This document shows positions 42,682 through 49,278 of a DNA stretch of 64,000 nt, one piece after another. Under the pieces are notes generated by a model. It searched no databases. It saw only the letters and a program-made list of their open reading frames with translations, and was not told the origin of the DNA. The translations under genes were made by a program, and so were the position numbers. The DNA is from Luteolibacter arcticus (lineage in GTDB: Bacteria; Verrucomicrobiota; Verrucomicrobiia; Verrucomicrobiales; Akkermansiaceae), in the NCBI RefSeq assembly GCF_025950235.1, contig NZ_JAPDDT010000009.1:62001-126000 (forward strand), read 5' to 3'. Position 1 is the first letter of the stretch; each line of letters begins with the position of its first letter.

Positions 42682-43218
42682 ATGCACTCGCCCGACAACA
42701 TCCAATACGCGCTGGAGACGACCCGCGTCCTGCTGGAGCCGGACCGCCGGATCGACACCTTCGGCGACACCCGCTTCGAGTTCCTGTTGCTCAGCGAGCT
42801 GATGGATCGGACGGGTGAGATCCGCCTGCGCACCGGCGAGGTGGAGGCGATGCGCCCGCGCATCCTGCGCCCGGATTCGATGCAAGAAATCGAGCTCGAA
42901 GGCTTCGGCGACAAGGCCCGCGAGCGAATGGACGCCTTGATCGAGAAGCTCAAGGCGGAGGGCAAGGATCTCGCCTTCCTGCGCTATGGCTTCCGCTTCC
43001 GCAGCGGGAAGGTCCACGAGGAAATCGTCCACGACTCGCTGGATGCCGTCCGCGACCGTGTGCTGGAGGAGGCCCGCCGCGTTGGCAACCCCGCCAAAGC
43101 GATCATCGAGGGTGTCGACGACGCGTGGGAAGTATCGGTTTTCAAGTTTGCCTTCGAAATGATCCGCCAGTCGTGGCCGATCAATCGCTTCGATCTCCAC
43201 AGGCGAGGCCTGCTCTGA
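42682..43218 (+). CDS. Conserved hypothetical cytoplasmic protein, 178 aa
   Basis: No named family recognised. The product is charged, has no signal peptide, and starts MHSPDNIQYALETTRVLLEP. It resembles in tone the small uncharacterised proteins often found between acpP and cell-wall genes in this phylum. A conserved-looking YGFRFRSGKVHEEIVH block lies near 107-122. It is followed 15 bp later by the LysM-protein gene, so the two are probably cotranscribed. Confidence 0.7.
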   Translation: MHSPDNIQYALETTRVLLEPDRRIDTFGDTRFEFLLLSELMDRTGEIRLRTGEVEAMRPRILRPDSMQEIELEGFGDKARERMDALIEKLKAEGKDLAFLRYGFRFRSGKVHEEIVHDSLDAVRDRVLEEARRVGNPAKAIIEGVDDAWEVSVFKFAFEMIRQSWPINRFDLHRRGLL

Positions 43219-43233
43219 TAGAACCCGTCGCGA

Positions 43234-44139
43234 ATGCGTCTCTGGACCTTGATCAAACTGGTGGCGGGCGCGGTGGTCCTTGCGGTCACCGTCTTCACCG
43301 GCCTGCTGGTGTGGCATGTCCAAAACGAACCGCTGGACGGGATTTTCTCGGAGCTGGTGCCGGTGCAGTTCGACCCCAAGCCGGTGGTCGCGCTGCCCGA
43401 GGCAAACGCCGACCTGCCCGAAATCGACCCCGGCGCCAAGGTTTTCGAAAAGGCCGCCGAGCTGATTGCCATCGGGAAGCTCGAGGAGGCGCGTGAACGC
43501 CTTCGCAACGTCGTCAGCATTTACCCCCGCTCGAAGGCCGCGCCCGAGGCCCGTCGCATCGTCGGCGAGATGAACCTCGATGACCTGCTTTCCGCCGTGC
43601 ACATGGACGGCAAGGCGATCCACATCGTGCGCCCCGGCGAGTCGTTCCTCGGCATCGCCGCCAAGCACAACACCTCGCTCGACTGCATCATGCATCTCAA
43701 CGGGCTGATGGACCTCAAGGGCCTCCAGCCAAGCGAGGAACTCATCGTCATGCCGCTCGAACTGCGGGTGATCGTCGAGCCCGGCCGCAAGGCGCTTTCG
43801 CTGTGGAAGGGCGGCCAATTCATCAAGGAATATCCCCTGCTCTCCGCCGATGTCGGCTCGCTGAAGGACGGCCTGACGACCAAGATCTCCTCGAAGTCCG
43901 GACTCGACGGCGACCGGCGTGTCACTCCGGGCATGAAGGATTACCGCGAGTCCGAGAAGGTCTTCTCGCTCGAAAAGACCTCGCTCCAGATCCGCTCCTT
44001 CCGTCCCGCAGCCAAGCGCGAGGACGGCGACAATCCCACCACCGCCCCCGGCTTTATCCTCTCCGAGGAGGACGCCGAGGAACTCGCCCTGCTCTTCCGC
44101 CCCGGGAATGAGGTGGAAATCCGTACCACCGGCCCCTAG
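43234..44139 (+). CDS. LysM protein with degenerate L,D-transpeptidase-like domain
   Basis: A 301-aa single-pass envelope protein. The membrane helix is about 8-27 and a short TPR-like stretch lies about 72-110. A LysM domain (IHIVRPGESFLGIAAKHNTS, about 129-172) binds peptidoglycan. The C-terminal 120 residues follow the strand plan of YkuD L,D-transpeptidases: LRVIVEPGRKALSLWKGG opens it and FILSEEDAEELALLFRPGNEVEI closes it like the usual SNEDVEEL...GTPV tail. However, the catalytic HGT...SHGC segment is gone. It is probably a non-catalytic, peptidoglycan-binding relative. accA follows 35 bp later. Confidence 0.75.
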   Translation: MRLWTLIKLVAGAVVLAVTVFTGLLVWHVQNEPLDGIFSELVPVQFDPKPVVALPEANADLPEIDPGAKVFEKAAELIAIGKLEEARERLRNVVSIYPRSKAAPEARRIVGEMNLDDLLSAVHMDGKAIHIVRPGESFLGIAAKHNTSLDCIMHLNGLMDLKGLQPSEELIVMPLELRVIVEPGRKALSLWKGGQFIKEYPLLSADVGSLKDGLTTKISSKSGLDGDRRVTPGMKDYRESEKVFSLEKTSLQIRSFRPAAKREDGDNPTTAPGFILSEEDAEELALLFRPGNEVEIRTTGP

Positions 44140-44174
44140 CCTCTCCCCGCCGCCACTTTCACTTTCACCGACGC

Positions 44175-45128
44175 ATGCAACTGTTGGAATTCGAAAAGCC
44201 GATCGCCGAGCTTGAACGCGAGCTGGAAAAACTCCGCCTCAAAGCGGTCTCACAGGATATCGACATGTCCGCCGATATTGCCAGCATGGAGGCCAAGTTG
44301 GCTGAAACCCGCCAGACGATCTATAACAACCTGACCCCTTGGCAACGCGTGCAGATCGCCCGTCATACCCAGCGGCCCTTCATGCTCGACTACATCGCCC
44401 TCGCCTTCACCGATTTCTGTGAACTGCACGGCGACCGGCGGATTGGCGATGACCACTCGATGCCCGGCGGCTTTGCCCGCATCGCTGGCCGTCGAGTGGT
44501 GGTCATCGGCCACCAGAAAGGCCGCAATACCAAGGAAAACCTCCATCGCAACTTCGGCAGCGCCCATCCCGAAGGCTACCGCAAGGCCCTCCGCCTGATG
44601 AAGCTCGCCGAGAAATTCGGCCTGCCGGTCATCGCGATGATCGACACCCCCGGCGCCTACCCCGGCATCGGCGCGGAGGAGCGGAACATTGCCGAAGCGA
44701 TCGCCTACAACCTTCGGGAGATGATGCTGCTCAAGGTCCCGGTCATCGCCGTGGTTCTCGGTGAAGGAGGCTCCGGCGGAGCCCTCGGCATCGGCGTGGC
44801 CGACCGCGTGCTGATGTTGGAAAACGCCTACTACTCGGTGATCAGCCCGGAAGGCTGCGCCGCCATCCTTTGGAAGCACCGCAAGCACGCACCCGACGCG
44901 GCGGAGGCAATGAAGCTCGCGGCTCCGGATCTTTTGAAGCTCGGTCTGGTTGACGGCGTGATCGCCGAGCCGAATGGCGGCGCTCACCACGACCATACCG
45001 GCACTGCAGCCGCCCTGAGCGAAGCGATCCTGTCGAATCTCGACGAACTGAGCAAGCTGACCACCGCGCAACTCCTCGACGCGCGCTACGCCAAGTTCCG
45101 CTCCTTCGGTGAGTGGGAAGGCAAGTGA
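44175..45128 (+). CDS. accA: Acetyl-CoA carboxylase carboxyltransferase subunit alpha
   Basis: At 317 aa it matches the family length. It forms the carboxyltransferase with AccD, making malonyl-CoA for fatty-acid synthesis in the cytoplasm. Typical blocks are FEKPIAELERELEKL at the N-terminus, DRRIGDDHSMPGGFARI, PVIAMIDTPGAYPGIGAEERN and VLGEGGSGGALGIGVADRVLMLENAYYSVISPEGCAAILWK. It is near acpP but on a separate transcript. A GTAG hairpin lies between it and the convergent NUDIX gene. Confidence 0.97.
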   Translation: MQLLEFEKPIAELERELEKLRLKAVSQDIDMSADIASMEAKLAETRQTIYNNLTPWQRVQIARHTQRPFMLDYIALAFTDFCELHGDRRIGDDHSMPGGFARIAGRRVVVIGHQKGRNTKENLHRNFGSAHPEGYRKALRLMKLAEKFGLPVIAMIDTPGAYPGIGAEERNIAEAIAYNLREMMLLKVPVIAVVLGEGGSGGALGIGVADRVLMLENAYYSVISPEGCAAILWKHRKHAPDAAEAMKLAAPDLLKLGLVDGVIAEPNGGAHHDHTGTAAALSEAILSNLDELSKLTTAQLLDARYAKFRSFGEWEGK

Positions 45129-45148
45129 TCTTTACGTAGTATACTCAG

Positions 45149-45173
45149 GTAGCGGAACGACTTCGTCGTTCCG
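45149..45173. repeat. REP-like element: GTAG plus 9-bp hairpin
   Basis: GTAG (45149-45152) is followed by a perfect 9-bp stem CGGAACGAC / GTCGTTCCG with a TTC loop (45153-45173). The design and position, between convergent genes, match the copy at 15716-15740, and the stem sequence is related (GAACGRC / GYCGTTC). Confidence 0.75.
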
Positions 45174-45257
45174 GCGGGGTGCGGACCGAACGGGCCTACC
45201 GCCGTCGATTCCCCGTAGAGCATCGCCCAGCCCAAAGCTCGCAGATCTTCCGCAACG

Positions 45258-45776
45258 TTAAATCCCCGCTGCCCAAAGCGCCGCGTGGATCTTGAAATCT
45301 AGCAGATAGCCTGCGGCTTCCTTCTCCTTCAGCCACGCCCGCAGCTCGCGGCGCGGCACGAGGTGCACCTTGATGTCCTCGTGCTCGGTGCCGCCGCCAT
45401 CGTGCTCCTTCACCAGATCCGTCGCGAAAAACAGGTGGCTCAGCTCCGATGTCATCCCCGCCGACGTCGGCGAGGCCAATAGCAGCTCGATCTTTCCGGC
45501 GCGGTAGCCCGTCTCCTCCAACAGCTCGCGCCCCGCCGTCGCCGCAAGATCTTCCCCGCGGAATTCATCCTCATCCCCTACCAGGCCCGCCGGGATTTCG
45601 ATGACCTTGCGCTGCACCGGAATCCGGAACTGCTCGATCAAAACGACCTCGTCGTCCGGCGTCACGGCCAGGATCCCGACCGCAGCGTCGGCGTTCGGTC
45701 GCTTGGCAAAATCCCAGTGGCCGATCCGGTAAAGGCCCAGCCAGCGGGTTTCAAACAAAGTCTCGGGTTCCGTCAT
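45258..45776 (-). CDS. NUDIX hydrolase, ADP-ribose pyrophosphatase type
   Basis: A 172-aa enzyme likely to hydrolyse ADP-ribose or a similar nucleoside diphosphate derivative. The Nudix box spans about 76-98: a Gly-led start in EIPAGLVGDEDE..., then AAGRELLEETGY with the catalytic REx2EE core. LASPTSAGMTSELSHLFFA is the ADPRase-type downstream block. The start taken is MTEPETLFETRW at 45776; longer in-frame starts lie inside the divergent gene. The next gene is divergent with a 58-bp gap. Confidence 0.9.
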   Translation of the reverse strand: MTEPETLFETRWLGLYRIGHWDFAKRPNADAAVGILAVTPDDEVVLIEQFRIPVQRKVIEIPAGLVGDEDEFRGEDLAATAGRELLEETGYRAGKIELLLASPTSAGMTSELSHLFFATDLVKEHDGGGTEHEDIKVHLVPRRELRAWLKEKEAAGYLLDFKIHAALWAAGI

Positions 45777-45834
45777 AAGTGAAGAATGGTTGGCTTGCGG
45801 GCGTATCAAGGGCACCTTTCGCCCGTTACGAACG

Positions 45835-47007
45835 ATGTCGCGCCACGATTTCCAAATCCCCGTCACCTTCAAGCACCGCGTTTGTTTCACGCGCGATGCC
45901 TTCGCGGCGGGCAACGCTTTGTTAGGTGAAATCCTCACCGAAGGCGAAGGCCGGCGGGTGCTGGTGACCATCGAAGAAAGCGTCGCCAACGCCTGGCCCG
46001 AGTTGGCCCGGCGGATCCAGACTTACTTCGCCGACCTCGGTTTCGACTGGCGCGGCCTGCACATTCTGCCCGGTGGCGAGGCCGTAAAAGCCGATGATGC
46101 GCTGGTTCACCGCGTCTGGGGTCTGATCGACCACCAGCACATCGATCGCCACTCCTACGTCATCGTCATCGGCGGCGGGGCCTTCCTGGATGCCGTCGGC
46201 TACGCCGTGGCCACCGCCCACCGCGGCGTGCGGCTGGTGCGCTTCCCCACGACCACCCTTTCGCAGGATGACAGCGGCGTGGGCGTGAAGTGCGCCATCA
46301 ATGGCTTCGGCAAGAAGAACTGGATCGGCGCCTTTGCCGTCCCCTTCGCCGTCATCAATGACTTCACCTTCCTCCACAGCCAGGACGAGGAAACCCGCCG
46401 CGCCGGCCTGATCGAGGCCGTGAAAGTGGCGCTGGTGAAGGACGGCAGCTTTTTCGAGTGGATCGAGCAGGAGGTCGAGAACCTCGCCGCACTGGTGCCC
46501 TCCGCCTTGGAGGAATGCGTCGAGAAATCCGCGCTGCTCCACGCCCGGCACATCGCGCAGGGCGGCGATCCTTTCGAGACCGGCAGCAGCCGGCCGCTCG
46601 ATTTCGGCCACTGGTCGGCCCACAAGCTGGAACAGCTCAGCGGCTTCACGCTCAGCCATGCCCACGCCGTGGCGATCGGCGCGGCGCTCGACACGCTTTA
46701 CTCGGCGCGCTGCGGACTGCTCCGCGAATGCGTCGCCGAACGGGTCATCGAGGTGATTTCCGGCCTCAAGCTCCCGCTGTGGCACGAGGCGCTCGACCTC
46801 CGCGACGCAAACGGCCGCCGCTTCGTTCATCTCGGCTTGGAGGAATTCCGCGAGCACCTTGGCGGCGAACTCACCGTGCTGCTGCTACGCGATGCCGGCG
46901 TTGGCCAGGACGTGCACGCGCTCGACGAAGGCTTGGTCGATGCCTGCCTTGATTCGCTCCGCGAGCGGGAAGCCAGCGTGGTCCGCACGCTCCGCGTGCG
47001 GCCGTAA
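45835..47007 (+). CDS. EboD-like 3-dehydroquinate synthase-family sugar-phosphate cyclase
   Basis: A 390-aa NAD-dependent cyclase of the AroB superfamily. VIVIGGGAFLDAVGYAVATAHRG, FPTTTLSQDDSGVGVK and LDFGHWSAHKLEQLSGFTLSHAHAVAIG identify it as the EboD-type branch, separate from shikimate AroB. In cyanobacteria and others eboD sits in eboABCEF clusters for transport of lipid or glycan precursors; here it is alone. The last nine codons (SVVRTLRVRP region) are supplied by a REP-like hairpin at 46983-47001, so the tail is repeat-derived. The start is ATG 45835. Confidence 0.88.
   Translation: MSRHDFQIPVTFKHRVCFTRDAFAAGNALLGEILTEGEGRRVLVTIEESVANAWPELARRIQTYFADLGFDWRGLHILPGGEAVKADDALVHRVWGLIDHQHIDRHSYVIVIGGGAFLDAVGYAVATAHRGVRLVRFPTTTLSQDDSGVGVKCAINGFGKKNWIGAFAVPFAVINDFTFLHSQDEETRRAGLIEAVKVALVKDGSFFEWIEQEVENLAALVPSALEECVEKSALLHARHIAQGGDPFETGSSRPLDFGHWSAHKLEQLSGFTLSHAHAVAIGAALDTLYSARCGLLRECVAERVIEVISGLKLPLWHEALDLRDANGRRFVHLGLEEFREHLGGELTVLLLRDAGVGQDVHALDEGLVDACLDSLREREASVVRTLRVRP
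46978..47001. repeat. REP-like hairpin, CCGCAC family, inside coding 3' end
   Basis: A perfect 8-bp stem CCGCACGC / GCGTGCGG (46983-46990 with 46994-47001), loop TCC, preceded by GTGGT exactly as at 15001-15024. It encodes the C-terminal residues of the EboD-like protein. Confidence 0.7.
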
Positions 47008-47011
47008 AAAT

Positions 47012-47056
47012 GTAGCGGCGCGTCTATGACCGTCGCACTTCAGCGGCATGTGCCGC
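47012..47056. repeat. GTAG-led double hairpin between convergent genes
   Basis: GTAG (47012-47015) is followed by an imperfect stem, GCGGCG...CGTCGC (one G-T pair, about 47014-47035), and then a second hairpin GCGGCA / TGCCGC (47043-47048 with 47051-47056). It probably serves both convergent genes as a transcript end. Confidence 0.55.
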
Positions 47057-47127
47057 ATCCCTGCGCTCTCAAAATCGGAAGTCCCACCATGCGGCCAATG
47101 CCGCCAGCTTCCGACCGACCCCACCCA

Positions 47128-48318
47128 TCAGTCCCCGTCCGGCTTCGTCAGATCCTTCATCGGGCTCGCCGGATAGTGGAAATCCTCCGGCTTGTCCGGC
47201 TTCGCGGGATCGAAGCGTGTCACCTCCGGCCGCAGTTGCTTGGCCAATTCCGGGATCTTCGTGCGAATGCCCTCCACCACACACTTCGCGAGTTCATAGC
47301 TGCCATAATTGTTGTGATGCGTGCCATCTTGAAACGCAGCACCGACCTTGTCGCCCAGCGCCTGATAGAGCGTCCGGCTCATCGCGTGGAGATCTACCAA
47401 AGCCACGTCCATCTCCTTCGCCACCGAACGCACCGCATCGGGATAGCCTCCCAACGTGTCGCTCTTCACGCCGCCCTTCCGCTCCATCGAGGTAATGAGC
47501 ACCGGCGTTCCGCCCAACTCGCGGACCTGCTTCACGATCGACGCGAGGTTCGAGCGATAGGTCTCAAGCGCATCCGGCCGCTTGTCCTTCATGTCGTTGT
47601 GGCCGAACTGCACCAGCACGTAGTCGCCCTTCTTCATCGAGCGATAGACTTTTTCAAACCGCTTCGCGCCAAGCGAACTGCGGATCGATTCCCCCGACTC
47701 CGCATGATTGGCCACGGCAACGCCGGGACCAAAGAAACGCGGCAGCATCTGGCCCCACGAATTCCACGGCTCCTTGGACTGGTCGGTCACCGTTGAATCG
47801 CCGAGCACATGGATCACCGGCACCTCCACGACGCGAATCTCCACCCGATCCACATCGGGCTTCGGGCCATTGAATTCCAGTGTGATCTTGTTGTCCCAGT
47901 GGAGATACGGCTTCTCACGGTCCTTCAGCTTCACCGCGCCTCCCGGAAATGCGGGCTGGCGCACATGAACCGTGAACCGCGAGGTTTCACGCACGGCCTC
48001 TAACATCAGCCGCCGTGACTCGGACTTCACCGTCAGATCCACTCCCTTGGCCGGCACCACGGTCACCTCGTAACAACCCTCCGGCACGGCGAGGGAAAAG
48101 AAGTAGCCGCCCGCTCCCGTGACGTGATCGGCCTCCTCGACCGGCTTGCCGACCAGATCGAAGCCGAAGCCTTTCGCCTCCTCGTAGCGATCACTCGCGT
48201 GCACGGCGGTGAATCCGGCGGCAGGTTTGCCGCCGCCGAAGTCAAATTTCCACGGGCCGGTTCCGGCTTGGAGCGGCAGGGCGAGAAGCGGAGCAACGAG
48301 GAAGAGGGGCAGGCGCAT
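47128..48318 (-). CDS. Secreted GDSL/SGNH rhamnogalacturonan acetylesterase-like protein
   Basis: A 396-aa protein with a signal peptide (MRLPLFLVAPLLALPLQAG). An N-terminal beta-sandwich (about 20-160, KFDFGGGKPAAGF start) is followed by an SGNH hydrolase: HVLGDSTVTDQ (catalytic Ser), NHAESGESIRS (Gly), LVQFGHNDMKD (Asn) and FQDGTHHNNYGS (Asp-His). The layout matches CE12-type rhamnogalacturonan acetylesterases, which remove acetyl groups from pectin. It forms a divergent pair with the related gene at 48407, sharing an 88-bp regulatory gap. Confidence 0.88.
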   Translation of the reverse strand: MRLPLFLVAPLLALPLQAGTGPWKFDFGGGKPAAGFTAVHASDRYEEAKGFGFDLVGKPVEEADHVTGAGGYFFSLAVPEGCYEVTVVPAKGVDLTVKSESRRLMLEAVRETSRFTVHVRQPAFPGGAVKLKDREKPYLHWDNKITLEFNGPKPDVDRVEIRVVEVPVIHVLGDSTVTDQSKEPWNSWGQMLPRFFGPGVAVANHAESGESIRSSLGAKRFEKVYRSMKKGDYVLVQFGHNDMKDKRPDALETYRSNLASIVKQVRELGGTPVLITSMERKGGVKSDTLGGYPDAVRSVAKEMDVALVDLHAMSRTLYQALGDKVGAAFQDGTHHNNYGSYELAKCVVEGIRTKIPELAKQLRPEVTRFDPAKPDKPEDFHYPASPMKDLTKPDGD

Positions 48319-48406
48319 GACCAAAGCATGGAACGGTCCATGCCCGCTTGTCAGATTACCCGTTCGGGGCAATGGGTAGCGTCACCGCTCCGGGTATCTT
48401 GCCACC

Positions 48407-49243
48407 ATGACGCCGCGCCATTTCCGCCAATTGCTCGTGCTCTTCGCCGCCGCGCCGCTCCTCCTTTCCGCCGACGACGACCGGCCGGTGGTCGATGACT
48501 CGCAGGTGAAGAAAGAGGTGCCTGCGTCCCCGCTACCGACACTCTGGATCGCCGGCGATTCGACCGTGAAGAACCAGGGCGCGATGCGGGGCTGGGGGCA
48601 GGATATCCCCACCCTGCTCGACACCACCAAGATCCAAGTCGTGAACCGCGCCATCGGCGGACGCTCGTCGCGGACCTTTTTCACCGAAGGCCGCTGGGAC
48701 GACATCCTCAAGACGATGAAGACGGGCGATATCGTGCTGGTGCAATTCGGCCACAATGATGTCGGAGCACTCGACGAGCGCGGGAAATTCCGCGGCTCCG
48801 TGAGAGGCATCGGCGAGGAAACCGAACAAGTGAAGAAGCCCGACGGCAGCGTGGAAACCGTCCACAGCTACGGCTGGTACCTGAAGCACTTCGCCCGCAC
48901 CGCGAAGGCGAAGGGGGCGGTGGTGGTGCTATGCTCGCCAGTGCCGCACAAGAAGTTCGACCGCGAGGGCAAGTTCGTCCGCGACTGGGATCAATGGCGC
49001 GGCTGGGTGAAGGACTGCGCCACGGCGGAGGACGTGCTTTACCTCGACCTCGCGGAACTCGTCGGAACCCGCTACGCGGAGATGAAACCCGCCGAGGTGG
49101 AGGCCCTCTTCGCCGACAAGGGCACCCACACCAACGCCGCGGGCGCCATGCTCAACGCGCACGCCGTGATCGACGGGCTCAACCTGCTGTCGGACAATCC
49201 CTTGGCCAAGTTCCTGCCGAAAGCCGCTGGCACGCCGCCTTGA
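48407..49243 (+). CDS. Secreted GDSL/SGNH acetylesterase (RhgT-like)
   Basis: A 278-aa paralogue of the divergent gene, without its N-terminal beta domain. The signal peptide is about 1-22. The SGNH blocks are LWIAGDSTVKNQGAM, NRAIGGRSSRTF, LVQFGHNDVGAL and the late DKGTHTNAAGA. A probable pectin or rhamnogalacturonan deacetylase. It is 35 bp upstream of glnD; an overlap of functions is not expected, so cotranscription is probably accidental. Confidence 0.9.
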   Translation: MTPRHFRQLLVLFAAAPLLLSADDDRPVVDDSQVKKEVPASPLPTLWIAGDSTVKNQGAMRGWGQDIPTLLDTTKIQVVNRAIGGRSSRTFFTEGRWDDILKTMKTGDIVLVQFGHNDVGALDERGKFRGSVRGIGEETEQVKKPDGSVETVHSYGWYLKHFARTAKAKGAVVVLCSPVPHKKFDREGKFVRDWDQWRGWVKDCATAEDVLYLDLAELVGTRYAEMKPAEVEALFADKGTHTNAAGAMLNAHAVIDGLNLLSDNPLAKFLPKAAGTPP

Positions 49244-49278
49244 CCCGCGCCCAAATCGGCGCAGGCTGCACTCAGCGG

